64,000 bases of DNA from Pseudomonas sp. HS6 (GCF_023375815.1 NZ_CP067412.1:4526001-4590000), one strand, 5' to 3'. Positions 35,746 to 44,855 are shown, counted from the stretch's first letter. Made by a program: numbers and translations. Notes: generated by a model from the letters alone, not told the origin.

Positions 35746-36876
35746 ATGAAAAGTAAAACAATCCGTCGCTGGTCGTTTATCCATACCTGGACCAGCCTGA
35801 TCTGTACTGTGTTTTTGCTGTTGCTGGCCCTGACCGGCTTGCCGCTGATCTTTCATCACGAGATCGAGCATCTGCTCGGTGACGCACCCCAAGTGCGCGA
35901 GATGCCGGCCGATACGCCGCACCTGAATCTGGCGCAACTGGTGCAAGCCGCCGAGGCTCATCGCCCCGGCGAAGTCGTGCAGTACTTCGGTTTCGAAGAC
36001 GACGAGCCGAACACCGTGCTGACGATCATGGCGAAGACGGCAGGCACCGAGCCGAATTCCTCGCACACTTTCATGCTCGACGCCCGCACCGGCGAAGCAC
36101 TGGAAACACCTTCGGCCAACGGCGGACTGATGCTGTTCATCTTGCGCCTGCACGTCGACATGTTTGCCGGTCTGCCGGGCAAGTTGCTGCTGGCGTTCAT
36201 GGGCGTGTTGTTCGTGGTCGCCATCGTGTCCGGGACGGTGTTGTACCTGCCGTTCATGCGCCGTCTGGATTTCGGCACCGTGCGACGGGACAAATCCACC
36301 CGTCTGCGTTGGCTCGATCTGCACAACCTGATCGGCGTGGTGACCCTGACCTGGGCGCTGGTGGTCGGTGTTACGGGAGTGATCAGCGCCTGTGCCGATC
36401 TGATCATCGCGGCATGGCGCAACGATTCGCTCAACGCCATGATTGCGCCCTACCGCGATGCGCCGCCGCTGACTCACCTCGCACCGGCCACCCGCCTGCT
36501 GGATATCGCCGGCGAAGTCGCACCGGGGATGAAACCGGACTTCATCGCGTTCCCCGGCACTCGGTTTTCCAGCGAGCATCATTACTCGGTGTTCATGAAG
36601 GGCGGTACACACCTGACTTCGCACTTGCTGACGCCGGTGCTGATCGACGCCAGCAACTTGCAGGTCACGGCAGTCGCCGAACGGCCGTGGTACATGGACG
36701 CCATGGGCATGTCGCAGCCGCTGCACTTTGGCGACTATGGCGGCATGCCGATGAAAATTCTCTGGGCCACCCTCGACGTGCTGACCATCATCGTCCTCGG
36801 CAGCGGTGTGTACTTGTGGGTAGTGCGGCGCAAGGCAGCGAAACCGGTGTTGGAAACGGCGGAGGCTTCGGCATGA
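35746..36876 (+). CDS. PepSY-associated transmembrane protein
   Basis: A 376-residue inner-membrane protein of the PepSY_TM family (PF03929). The first transmembrane helix is WTSLICTVFLLLLALTGLPL. A periplasmic PepSY domain with DARTGEAL follows. Further helices are near residues 145-165 (LLLAFMGVLFVVAIVSGTVL), 200-215 (LIGVVTLTWALVVGVTGVIS) and the C-terminus (VLTIIVLGSGVYLWVVRRK). Conserved His residues (FIHTW, FHHEIEH, LRLHVDMF, LDLHNL) fit haem-dependent ferric-siderophore reductases such as PiuB/FhuF-like partners. The position right after a siderophore receptor supports a role in releasing iron from the imported complex, which is inference. Confidence 0.85.
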   Translation: MKSKTIRRWSFIHTWTSLICTVFLLLLALTGLPLIFHHEIEHLLGDAPQVREMPADTPHLNLAQLVQAAEAHRPGEVVQYFGFEDDEPNTVLTIMAKTAGTEPNSSHTFMLDARTGEALETPSANGGLMLFILRLHVDMFAGLPGKLLLAFMGVLFVVAIVSGTVLYLPFMRRLDFGTVRRDKSTRLRWLDLHNLIGVVTLTWALVVGVTGVISACADLIIAAWRNDSLNAMIAPYRDAPPLTHLAPATRLLDIAGEVAPGMKPDFIAFPGTRFSSEHHYSVFMKGGTHLTSHLLTPVLIDASNLQVTAVAERPWYMDAMGMSQPLHFGDYGGMPMKILWATLDVLTIIVLGSGVYLWVVRRKAAKPVLETAEASA

Positions 36877-37052
36877 AACCGCGTCAGTCGAATTTCTGGA
36901 AAGTCTTCAGCACGCCGTTGGTGATCGCGTTGCTCAGTGCGGCGGGGTTGTTCGCAGCGTTGCTCGGCGACGGGATCTGGGATGGTTTGAGCTGGATCGG
37001 TCTGGGTGTGCCGGCCGCACTCGCCCTGCGCGGTCTGCTGCAACGGCGCTGA
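36873..37052 (+). CDS. Small two-helix membrane protein (59 aa)
   Basis: The 59-codon frame opens with ATGA overlapping the PepSY gene stop. It encodes a positively charged start (MKPRQSNFWKVF), two hydrophobic segments (PLVIALLSAAGLFAALLG and IGLGVPAALALRGLL) and ends LLQRR. The overlap, the proper membrane topology and the clean stop argue for a real gene. I know of no assigned function. It may be an accessory subunit of the preceding PepSY membrane protein. Confidence 0.7.
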   Translation: MKPRQSNFWKVFSTPLVIALLSAAGLFAALLGDGIWDGLSWIGLGVPAALALRGLLQRR

Positions 37053-37118
37053 ATGGCTTGAGCCTGACGGGCAACGCGCGATGCTGCCCGTTCATTGCCC
37101 TTGACCGAGACCCTGCCG

Positions 37119-37748
37119 ATGTCCGCTCCCAGCATGACCCTGTTCCACAACACCCTGTCCCCGTTCGTGCGCAAAGTCATGGTGCTGCTGCACGAGACCG
37201 GCCAGCAGGATCGCGTCGCCTTGCAGGACTGCGTCCTGACACCGGTCAGTCCCTGCACTGCGCTGAACGAAGACAACCCGCTGGGCAAGATCCCAGCCCT
37301 GCGCCTGGCCGACGGCAATGTCATCCATGACAGCCGGGTGATCCTCGATTACCTCGACCACCAGCACGTCGGCAACCCGCTGATCCCTCGCGACGGCTCG
37401 GCTCGCTGGCGTCGTCTGACCCTGGCCTCGATGGCCGACGGGATCATGGACGCCTCGGTGATGGTGCGTTACGAGCAAGTACTGCGCGCCCCTGAAAAAC
37501 ACTGGGACGAGTGGCTCGAGGCCCAGCGCGACAAGATCCGCCGGACCCTGGCGCTGCTGGAGCGCGATGCGATTGCCGAACTGACCTGCCATTTCGACGT
37601 CGCTTCGATCAGCGTGGCCTGTGCGCTGGGTTATCTGGATCTGCGCTTCCCGGATCTGGGCTGGCGTGCAGCCAACCCGCAACTGGCCAACTGGTACTTT
37701 GAAGTGAGCCAGCGGCCATCGATGATTGCGACAATGCCGAAGGTTTGA
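37119..37748 (+). CDS. Glutathione S-transferase family protein
   Basis: A 209-residue soluble protein. The thioredoxin-like N-terminal domain has TLFHNTLSPFVRKVMVLLHE with the Ser that often activates glutathione, NPLGKIPALRLADG with the cis-Pro, and HDSRVILDYLD that binds the gamma-glutamyl group. An all-helical C-terminal domain follows (HFDVASISVACALGYLDLRF). It conjugates or reduces with glutathione; the substrate is unknown. I chose the ATG at 37119, as the domain begins directly after it. It converges on creD. Confidence 0.88.
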   Translation: MSAPSMTLFHNTLSPFVRKVMVLLHETGQQDRVALQDCVLTPVSPCTALNEDNPLGKIPALRLADGNVIHDSRVILDYLDHQHVGNPLIPRDGSARWRRLTLASMADGIMDASVMVRYEQVLRAPEKHWDEWLEAQRDKIRRTLALLERDAIAELTCHFDVASISVACALGYLDLRFPDLGWRAANPQLANWYFEVSQRPSMIATMPKV

Positions 37749-37835
37749 TGCGCGGGGCGGGAGGCAACGACGCAAAGATCAGCGTCACTAACACCTCCGC
37801 CTCCCGCTGCTCCTCACGCAACCCCACAAACCGGC

Positions 37836-39206
37836 TCATTGCACCGCTCCGAGATCAAACTCCAAGGGCTTGGCCGGTTTCTGCCCGACGCGATACCAGT
37901 CCAGGTTGCGGGTCAGCACCATGAACACACCCAGCAAGCCGAACAACAGCAACGAGCCCATCAGCAGCGCGTAATCCTCAGCGCTCAGCAAGCCGTAGAG
38001 CAGCCCATACAACGCCGCCAGCCCCGCCGAAAAACTCAAGCCGTGACGCACGCTGCGCAGCACGTGGCAAACATAAAAACCGATCAGCAACACACAACCA
38101 CTGGCCGACAGCAAATACGCCAGGGCAAACCCGATGTGCTCCGACAACGACAACAACAGCAAATAGAAGAACGCCAGTGCCACACCCACCAGCGCGTATT
38201 GCACCGGGTGCACCGCCAGGCTTTTCAAAATCTCGAACAGGAAGAAACCGGCGAACGTCAGGACAATGAACAACAGCGCATATTTGATCGCCCGATCGCT
38301 CTTCAGGTATTGATCCACCGGATCGATGAAGCTCACCCCAAAACTGCGCCCGTTGAACGCCTCGCAATCGTTACCCGAGACACAGCGATTCATGGCCTCT
38401 TGCAGGTTGGTGGAGAAAAACGTGGTCTGCCAATCGGCGGTGAAGCCCTGATCGGTGATTTCACGCTTGGCCGGCAGGAAGTTGCCGATGAAGCTCGGAT
38501 GTGGCCAGTTGGCGGAAAGATTCACGCGGCTGGTCTTGCCCACCGGCAGCACCTGCAACGAGCCGGTGCCTTGCAAACGCAAGTCGAAGCCGAAGGCCAG
38601 TTCCGCGGCCTGATTCGTATCCAGTGCCGGCAGCGTCGCCCGAACACCTTCGCCGAGCCAGCCCACTTGCGTGCCGGGCACGAAGTCCAGGCGTTGCGAA
38701 CCGAGTTCCAGTTTCAGGGCATTTTCGATCCCGCGAATATCGCTGATGCCGATTGCCAGAAACGGCGCGTCGAACGTGTAATCGGCGAAGTCTTCCTTGA
38801 TCCCCAACTGCGCCGGCAGCGAAAAATGCCCGCTGATGCGGTTGTCGGCGTGGAACAGCCGCGCCTCGTAGATCCCCCGGGCACGCAGTTCGGTCTGCAC
38901 CTGGCCGTCGAGTTCGAAACCCTCCGGCAGGAAGTACAAACGCCCGCGCTCCTCGCCGATTTCCTGATAACGCTCGTCGCTCTTCTCCCTGGTTTTCCAG
39001 GTGCGCACCACTTTACGGTACGGCACGACCATCACCGGGCCGCTGATCTGCTGGCTGTAGCTGGAACTGCGGGCAATGTCTTCAAGCACCCCGTCGCGCA
39101 GTTGCTGGCGATCATCGATGACGCCGTCGATCATCAGCAGCGGCACCAGCAGTAACAGGATCAACAGGGCAATGGCCCCGAGCTTGAATGTCAGATTTCG
39201 GTTCAT
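37836..39206 (-). CDS. creD: CreD inner-membrane protein
   Basis: A 456-residue membrane protein of the CreD family. There is one N-terminal helix (LGAIALLILLLLVPLLMIDG), a large periplasmic domain of about 280 residues (RYQEIGEERGRLYFLPEGFE; SLQVLPVGKTSRVNLSANWP), and five to six C-terminal helices (LFIVLTFAGFFLFEILKSLA, YALVGVALAFFYLLLLSLSE, YALLMGSLLLFGLLGVFMVL). creD is the strongly induced target of the CreBC system and affects beta-lactam response and envelope integrity. Here it is separated from creC/creB by an acyltransferase gene on the other strand. No clear TTCAC direct-repeat cre tag was found upstream. Confidence 0.92.
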   Translation of the reverse strand: MNRNLTFKLGAIALLILLLLVPLLMIDGVIDDRQQLRDGVLEDIARSSSYSQQISGPVMVVPYRKVVRTWKTREKSDERYQEIGEERGRLYFLPEGFELDGQVQTELRARGIYEARLFHADNRISGHFSLPAQLGIKEDFADYTFDAPFLAIGISDIRGIENALKLELGSQRLDFVPGTQVGWLGEGVRATLPALDTNQAAELAFGFDLRLQGTGSLQVLPVGKTSRVNLSANWPHPSFIGNFLPAKREITDQGFTADWQTTFFSTNLQEAMNRCVSGNDCEAFNGRSFGVSFIDPVDQYLKSDRAIKYALLFIVLTFAGFFLFEILKSLAVHPVQYALVGVALAFFYLLLLSLSEHIGFALAYLLSASGCVLLIGFYVCHVLRSVRHGLSFSAGLAALYGLLYGLLSAEDYALLMGSLLLFGLLGVFMVLTRNLDWYRVGQKPAKPLEFDLGAVQ

Positions 39207-39371
39207 CAGAACGCTCCCTTGTTGGAATGGAGCGAGTCTGCAAACGCTGTGTGGGTTTGTGATGGAGGTTTTGTGGGCTTTGTGTGGAAATACCTGTAAA
39301 ACGCTTTTCCCGTCATCGAGTGCAGGACCATTGCGACCCGTACGGGCCGGATTCGAACAAGGAATATTCAG

Positions 39372-40382
39372 TTGAGAAACAACTCATTCGACTTGATCAG
39401 GCATTTTGCGGCACTGATGGTGCTGGTCAGTCACCACTTCGTACTTTCGGGCCAGGAAGAACCAGGCATCGCCGGTTACAACTCATTGGGGGGCATTGCC
39501 GTCATCGCCTTCTTCTCGATTTCCGGCCTGCTGATCACCCACAGCTTCCTCAATGCCAGAAGCGTCACCGACTACCTGGCCAAACGTGTCGCGCGGATTT
39601 TTCCGGCACTGATCGCCTGCGCTTTCATCATGACGTTTGTGGCGGGCGGGATATTTGCCGACGGCTATATCACCGGGCCTGCGGCGCTGATCGACTTCCT
39701 GCGCATCTCGCTGTTCGGCCGCGCGACGATCGATCCAATCACCAACGGATTTATCTTCGGCGAGTCGTTCAACGGCAGCCTGTGGACGCTGAAGATCGAA
39801 TTCACCTTTTATCTGTTGGTGGCGGTCGCGCTGGGGCTGTGCCGCCGGGCTGCGGCGGTCGGTGCAATGCTTGTGGCGTTCTGTATTGCGACCTACGTGC
39901 TGGGCAATGGCCCCACCACAGCGCTGACGCAGAAACTGGCGGTGTATGGCAGTGTCGGCATCGCCTTTTTTGCCGGATCGCTGCTGGCTTTCTACAAGCA
40001 ATACCTGAGCGCCAGGCTCCGATTGGCAATGACGCTGGTGGCCTGTCTCGGCCTGATCCCATTTGCAACGGGAACGCCATTGGCCGCAGTCGTCGTTACG
40101 CTGTGCATTTGTCTGGCGACGTTGAGCCTGGGCCTGCTGTATGTCGATAGCACCATCCGGGGACGGTTCGATCTGTCTTACGGCATCTACCTGTATGCGT
40201 TTCCCGTACAACAGTTGGTGATCAACAAGACGTCGCTGACGTTCGTGCCTTCCATGCTCGTGTCGGCGCTGATCGTGATCGTGTTGGCCATCGCGTCCTG
40301 GCTGTGGATCGAACGACCGGCACTGCAGTGGGTGCATCGCCGAAGCAAGGCCCGAATCAATGAGGTAATGACACCGTCCTGA
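39372..40382 (+). CDS. Acyltransferase family 3 (OafA/YrhL-like) membrane protein
   Basis: A 336-residue membrane protein with about ten helices. The family's catalytic signature RHFAALMVLVSHHFVLSG (R...H) sits in helix 1, and FFSISGLLITHSFLNARSVT and FAKR-like YLAKRVARIFPAL follow. SLWTLKIEFTFYLLV carries the conserved E. Members transfer acetyl or acyl groups to surface polysaccharides or lipids; no glycan genes are nearby to name the acceptor. The start is TTG at 39372 with AAGGA 9 nt upstream. It interrupts the creBC-creD neighbourhood and is likely an insertion relative to P. aeruginosa. Confidence 0.85.
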   Translation: MRNNSFDLIRHFAALMVLVSHHFVLSGQEEPGIAGYNSLGGIAVIAFFSISGLLITHSFLNARSVTDYLAKRVARIFPALIACAFIMTFVAGGIFADGYITGPAALIDFLRISLFGRATIDPITNGFIFGESFNGSLWTLKIEFTFYLLVAVALGLCRRAAAVGAMLVAFCIATYVLGNGPTTALTQKLAVYGSVGIAFFAGSLLAFYKQYLSARLRLAMTLVACLGLIPFATGTPLAAVVVTLCICLATLSLGLLYVDSTIRGRFDLSYGIYLYAFPVQQLVINKTSLTFVPSMLVSALIVIVLAIASWLWIERPALQWVHRRSKARINEVMTPS

Positions 40383-40406
40383 GCAGGAGACGGGGCGCTC
40401 TAGTGT

Positions 40407-41825
40407 TCACGGCAGGTGCAATTGCACCTGCACGCCACCGTGAAGGTTGTCGATGCGCAGAGAACCACCGTGCAACTTGACCACTTCTTCGACGAAGTTC
40501 AGCCCAAGCCCCGTGCTTTTGCGCCCACTGTCCGGACGCGGCAATGAATAGAATCGCTCGGTCAGACGCGCCAGCGCGTAATCGGGAATCGGCGCGGCTT
40601 CGTTGAACAACCGAAACTCGATCTGCTCGCCAATCCGCTCGGCCTCGAACCGCAGCAAACCTCGGGGCGGCGTGAAATCCAGCGCGTTCTCCAGCAGATT
40701 GCCCAAAGCCTGACGCAGCAGGAACGGCTCGCCGATCAGTGACAGGTCGGCCGCAAGGGTGCGCTCGATTCGCAACTGCTTGCCCTCGATTCTCGCCGCC
40801 TGAGCCTGCAACACTTCATCGACCAGCGCCGCAAGCGGTACAGCGACGCGCTCTTCCAGTGCCTGACGCTGCTCCACCTGGGCCAAATCGAGCAACCGCT
40901 CGATCAGTTGCTGCATGCGCGCACTTTCGCTGTCGATATTGCCGACGAAGCGCTGCCGTTGCGCCAGCGGCATTTCGCCTTGCAACAACTCCGCAGCACC
41001 GCGAATCGCCGCCAGCGGACTCTTCAATTCATGGGTCAAGGTGTGGACGTAGCGCTCGACATAGGCTTTGCCTTCGAGCTGGGTACGCATCTGCTCCACG
41101 GCGCTCGCCAGTTGTTCCAGCTCACCGCCACGGTAATGCGGCACTTCCACCCGGCGCCCTTCGCTCACGGCCTCGGCATAACGGGTCAAACGGTGCAGTG
41201 CCCGGCTCAGCCACCACGACAACAACGCACCCAGCAACAGACCCAGGATAATCAGCCCGGCGCCATAACCCAGCAAGCGGCGCTCGGTCCGGTCGACATA
41301 GGGTTGCAATGAGCTGTTGGGCTTGGCCACGGTGACCACGCCAATGATCTGGCCAGCGTCGCGGATCGGCGCACCGACGTGCATGACCGAAGAGTTCGGA
41401 TCATTGGGGTCGCTGCGGCTGGAGCGCGCGCCGTATTCGCCGCGCAGGGTCAGGTAGACGTCGTTCCAGCGCGAGTAATCCTGACCGACCGCAAGTCCAC
41501 TGGAATCCAGCACTACGATGCCCTTGGCGTCGGTGACGTAGATGCGGTGGTTGACCTGGTTTTTCGGCAGGCCCCAGATCGTCGCTTTCGGCTGGCGCTC
41601 ACCATAGGCGCGGAGCAGTTCCGGCCAGCGATTCTGGCTGAGGGTGCCGGCCTTGAAATCATCCTTGAGGATTTCCGCCATCAGGTTGGCGGTGTCGACC
41701 AGGGTCTCCTCGGTGGACTGCCGCACGCCGGGGCGGATTTCCTCCATCACGGTGTTGAGCACGAAATAACCGGTGAGGCCGATAAACAGCACGTACACCA
41801 GGAAAATCCGCAGCCCCAGTGACAT
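40407..41825 (-). CDS. creC: CreC sensor histidine kinase
   Basis: A 472-residue kinase. Two helices (IFLVYVLFIGLTGYFVLN; GAGLIILGLLLGALLSWWLS) bracket a periplasmic Cache-like sensor of about 155 residues. A HAMP linker follows. The phosphoacceptor is His265 in HTLTHELKSPLAAIRGAAEL, and the ATPase domain has NLLENALDFTP, and GRKSTGLGLNFV as the G2 box. It phosphorylates CreB in response to envelope or metabolic stress. Start and creB stop overlap (TGATG), so the two are coupled. Confidence 0.94.
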   Translation of the reverse strand: MSLGLRIFLVYVLFIGLTGYFVLNTVMEEIRPGVRQSTEETLVDTANLMAEILKDDFKAGTLSQNRWPELLRAYGERQPKATIWGLPKNQVNHRIYVTDAKGIVVLDSSGLAVGQDYSRWNDVYLTLRGEYGARSSRSDPNDPNSSVMHVGAPIRDAGQIIGVVTVAKPNSSLQPYVDRTERRLLGYGAGLIILGLLLGALLSWWLSRALHRLTRYAEAVSEGRRVEVPHYRGGELEQLASAVEQMRTQLEGKAYVERYVHTLTHELKSPLAAIRGAAELLQGEMPLAQRQRFVGNIDSESARMQQLIERLLDLAQVEQRQALEERVAVPLAALVDEVLQAQAARIEGKQLRIERTLAADLSLIGEPFLLRQALGNLLENALDFTPPRGLLRFEAERIGEQIEFRLFNEAAPIPDYALARLTERFYSLPRPDSGRKSTGLGLNFVEEVVKLHGGSLRIDNLHGGVQVQLHLP

Positions 41826-42505
41826 CAGCTGTGCCCCGGGCTGTAGCTGTAGCCGAGGCCGCGATGGGTCTGGATCGGTTCGGCTTCAGCGCGTATCAGG
41901 CGCAACTTGGCGCGCACGCTCTTGATGTGGCTGTCGATGCTGCGTTCGTAGCCGGCATCGGCTGCCACGCCCAACGCATCGAGCAGTTGCTCGCGGCTGA
42001 ACACCCGCTCGGGTTGTTCGAGCAGGCATTGCAGCAGGCGGAATTCATGACGGGTCAGGCTCAATGCCTGGCCGCGATAGCTGATCTGCACGCGTTCGGG
42101 ATCGATGCGAAACACCCCCGACCACGCTTCGGTCGGCGGACGCGGTGCCATGCGTTTGAGAATCGCCCGGACCCGCGCCGCCACTTCCCGTGGGCTGAAC
42201 GGCTTGACCACGTAGTCGTCGGCACCGATCTCCAGGCCCACTACGCGATCGATCTCGGCATCCCGGGCGCTGAGAAACAGTACCGGCACTTCGCTGAACC
42301 GGCGCAGTTGCTTGCAGGTTTCGAAACCGCTGATGTCCGGCAGGCCGATGTCGAGGATGATCAGGTCGGCCGGCGTCTGACGCTGATGTTCAAGTGCCGC
42401 CGCGCCGAGGCTCAGCCAGGTCGTGGTGAAACCCTCGCCCTGCAAGGCAAAAATCAGCGTGTCGGCAATCGCCGCTTCGTCTTCGACAATCAGGATATGA
42501 GGCAT
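41825..42505 (-). CDS. creB: CreB response regulator
   Basis: A 226-residue OmpR-family regulator. The receiver has the acidic pair in ILIVEDEAAI, phosphoacceptor Asp52 in LIILDIGLPDISGFE, and the Lys in DYVVKPFSPREVAARVRAIL. The C-terminal winged helix has LTRHEFRLLQCLLEQPERVF, then SREQLLDALG and RSIDSHIKSVRAKL. It is the first gene of creBC. In Pseudomonas it activates creD and influences AmpC-related resistance. Its own promoter is in the 68 bp before the retropepsin-like gene end. Confidence 0.94.
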   Translation of the reverse strand: MPHILIVEDEAAIADTLIFALQGEGFTTTWLSLGAAALEHQRQTPADLIILDIGLPDISGFETCKQLRRFSEVPVLFLSARDAEIDRVVGLEIGADDYVVKPFSPREVAARVRAILKRMAPRPPTEAWSGVFRIDPERVQISYRGQALSLTRHEFRLLQCLLEQPERVFSREQLLDALGVAADAGYERSIDSHIKSVRAKLRLIRAEAEPIQTHRGLGYSYSPGHS

Positions 42506-42573
42506 GGCGTCCGAGCCTGTGAATTAAGTGCGCGAACGGTGCCCCAAGCCTGACGTTACGTCAATGAGACCAC

Positions 42574-43080
42574 TTAGCAGTCCGGCTTGTCGGCGGTGAA
42601 ACGACGCGCCGGATTTACCGCTGCGCCAAACTCACGCAAGGCCTTGGCACCGATCAGCAGTGGATAGTTGAAATGGCTGCGGTCGGTCAGGTTGACCTCC
42701 ACGGTGCGCTTGACGTTGCCCAGGCACAGCTCCAGATCGACTACCGGGCGCTTGGCGACTTCCGTGGTGTCGCGATCCTCGTCGTCCTCGTCGGAACGGC
42801 TCTTGATCTTGCTGATCCGTGCGATTTTGTGTTCGAACACCTTGTTGCTGGCGTCCTTGGTAGCGAGACGGAAACGCACCCAGTCTTCGCCGTCGCGGGT
42901 GAAGGTCTCGATGTCCTTGGCCGACAGCGAAGCGGTCAGCGCACCGGTGTCCATTTTCGCCTTGAGCACTTGCCCGCCGATTTCCGGCAGCGCGATGTAT
43001 TCGTAACGCCCGTACAGGGTTGGCTCAGCGGCCAGCACCGGCAGGGCAACAAGGGAAAGCAATGCAAGGAGGGATTTCAC
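42574..43080 (-). CDS. Exported retropepsin-like protein (Zn_protease / RimB-like family)
   Basis: A 168-residue protein with a signal peptide (MKSLLALLSLVALPVLA, then AEP). The PF05618 family core follows: YEYIALPEIGGQVLKAKMDT with the aspartic-protease-like DTG triad at about residues 44-46, and YPLLIGAKALREFGAAVNPA at the end. Annotated as ATP-dependent zinc protease in many genomes, the fold is that of a single-lobe retropepsin, so a dimeric aspartic protease is more plausible. By position it corresponds to P. aeruginosa PA0462. Proteolysis is not demonstrated. A DEDDEDRD acidic loop is notable. Confidence 0.85.
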   Translation of the reverse strand: MKSLLALLSLVALPVLAAEPTLYGRYEYIALPEIGGQVLKAKMDTGALTASLSAKDIETFTRDGEDWVRFRLATKDASNKVFEHKIARISKIKSRSDEDDEDRDTTEVAKRPVVDLELCLGNVKRTVEVNLTDRSHFNYPLLIGAKALREFGAAVNPARRFTADKPDC

Positions 43081-43252
43081 GTAAAGGGCTTCCTTGAGAA
43101 ATGGGGCGTCAGACGCGAGATTTTAGACCGCTGTTCACTTGATCGTTCCCGCAAGGCTAACGCGCCAAAGGTGAAACATTCGTAACCCGCGATTTGGCCT
43201 GTCGCCCGAAGCCACTTATCATGGCGCGCCCATCCGCTTTCAAGAGTTGCTT

Positions 43253-44140
43253 ATGCGCCGCCTGCTCACCGGCTGTTTCGTCACCCTGCTGTTATTACTC
43301 AACACCCTGGTGCTGTTCGGCCCGCTGATGGTGTTCGCCCTGCTCAAGCTGATCCTGCCGGGACGCTTGCGCGATTACGCTTCATGGGCGGTGATGTGGA
43401 TCGCCGAAACCTGGGCGGAAATCGACAAACTGATCTTCCGCCTGTGCATCCCGACGCAATGGGACATTCGTGGCGGCGATGATCTGCGTGGCGACACGTC
43501 GTATCTGGTGATCAGCAACCATCAGTCGTGGGTCGATATCCCGGCGCTGATCCAGACCCTCAACCGGCGCACGCCGTTCTTCAAGTTCTTCCTCAAGAAA
43601 GAATTGATCTGGGTACCGTTCCTGGGCCTGGCCTGGTGGGCGCTGGATTACCCGTTCATGAAGCGCTACACCAAGGCATTTCTGGCAAAGCACCCGGAAC
43701 TGGCGGGCAAGGATCTGGAAATCACCAAAGCGGCGTGCGAGCTGTTCAAGCGTCAGCCGGTGACGGTGGTCAACTATCTGGAAGGCACTCGCTATACCGC
43801 GGCCAAAAGCACGCAGCAACAGTCACCGTTCAACCACTTGCTCAAGCCCAAGGCGGGCGGCGTGGCGTTTGTGCTGGCGGCGATGGGTGAACAACTGGAC
43901 GCGATTCTCGATGTGACCGTGGTCTATCCACAGCCGAAAATTCCGGGGTTCTGGGACCTGATCAGCGGCAACGTGCCGCGCGTGATCATCGACATCCGCA
44001 CCCGTGAGCTGGACCCGGCGCTGTGGCAGGGCGATTACGAAAACGATCCGGTGTTTCGCGAGAAGGTCCAGAACTGGGTCAACCAGCTCTGGACCGAGAA
44101 AGACCAGCGCATCGCCGAACTGCGCGGCGAGCGCGGCTGA
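43253..44140 (+). CDS. YihG-like inner-membrane 1-acyl-glycerol-3-phosphate acyltransferase
   Basis: A 295-residue membrane acyltransferase of the PlsC superfamily. There are N-terminal hydrophobic segments (LLTGCFVTLLLLLNTLVLFG). The catalytic H-x4-D is ISNHQSWVDIPALI, block II is PFFKFFLKKELIWVPFLG, and block III is NYLEGTRYT. Phospholipid acyl-chain transfer at the sn-2 position is expected; in E. coli YihG is a secondary LPA acyltransferase. I chose the ATG at 43253 (MRRLLTG); the frame opens two codons earlier at a TTG. It stands alone. Confidence 0.9.
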   Translation: MRRLLTGCFVTLLLLLNTLVLFGPLMVFALLKLILPGRLRDYASWAVMWIAETWAEIDKLIFRLCIPTQWDIRGGDDLRGDTSYLVISNHQSWVDIPALIQTLNRRTPFFKFFLKKELIWVPFLGLAWWALDYPFMKRYTKAFLAKHPELAGKDLEITKAACELFKRQPVTVVNYLEGTRYTAAKSTQQQSPFNHLLKPKAGGVAFVLAAMGEQLDAILDVTVVYPQPKIPGFWDLISGNVPRVIIDIRTRELDPALWQGDYENDPVFREKVQNWVNQLWTEKDQRIAELRGERG

Positions 44141-44154
44141 TCAGCGGGGGTCGG

Positions 44155-44706
44155 TCAACCGCCGACACCCCAGACACCGCCGAGGGTTTTCAGCAGCGAA
44201 CCGCCAACGCCCTGGTCACCCAGGTACTTGAGGATCACCGGAGCAAACTGGCCGACCATGCTGTCGTTCATGCCCAGTGCGCCGAATGCACTGTTCAGAT
44301 CATTGGTGCTCTTCACGTTGCCCAGTGCATTTTCCAGCCCTGCCGACTTGCCGGAAGAACCGAGCACACTGCTCAACGCTCCCAGCTGGCCGGCACCGCC
44401 CGACAGTTTGTCGAGCCCCGGAACGCTTTTGGCCAGTTCCGAATAATCACTGCCGCTGAGCTTGTTCTTCGCCAGGCCAAACATGGCACTGGTGCCACCG
44501 ACGGCTTGTTGCGGCGTAACACCCAGACCGGTGACCGCTTGCAGCAGACCGGCCGTTTCCGACGTCGGTGCTGCGGCGGTGGCCGCGTTGCCGCCCTGCA
44601 TGCTCGAGGCTGCCTTGGTCACGTCATCCAGGCTGAAGCCTGCGAAAACCGGGCTCGCCACAACCGTCATCAGCGAAGCCAGTGCGATACCGCGTGAAAT
44701 CTTCAT
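44155..44706 (-). CDS. DUF2780-family exported protein
   Basis: A 183-residue protein with a Sec signal peptide (MKISRGIALASLMTVVASPV, then FAG). Low-complexity Gly/Ala/Ser segments and the DUF2780-type stretches follow (LLQAVTGLGVTPQQAVGGTS, then MFGLAKNKLS; VILKYLGDQGVGGSLLKTLG). It is probably periplasmic or secreted; function is not known. The ATG at 44706 has GAGG 8 nt upstream, and an upstream ATG seven codons earlier lacks a site. It converges on the YihG-like gene with a 14-bp gap. Confidence 0.85.
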   Translation of the reverse strand: MKISRGIALASLMTVVASPVFAGFSLDDVTKAASSMQGGNAATAAAPTSETAGLLQAVTGLGVTPQQAVGGTSAMFGLAKNKLSGSDYSELAKSVPGLDKLSGGAGQLGALSSVLGSSGKSAGLENALGNVKSTNDLNSAFGALGMNDSMVGQFAPVILKYLGDQGVGGSLLKTLGGVWGVGG

Positions 44707-44855
44707 CCAGACACCCTCTTTCGTCATGAAAAACCGCCCGTCACGGGTGGCAAAACTGTCGGTTTGACCGGCGATTCGCCAGCCTGTTCCGAGCGTAGCG
44801 CATCCATTTTGAGCCGGCCCGCGTATAGGAAATGTGAAACCCCGGAAATCGAACC

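Noticed and set aside
37609..37839. 76-codon frame overlapping the creD stop (ATG over TGA)
   Set aside because: The coupling is suggestive, but more than half of it is antisense to the GST gene and I see no family. Left as unproven.
39207..39371. CreB-binding tag (TTCAC-N6-TTCAC) upstream of creD
   Set aside because: Only CCACA direct repeats with an 11-bp period were found, too degenerate to call.
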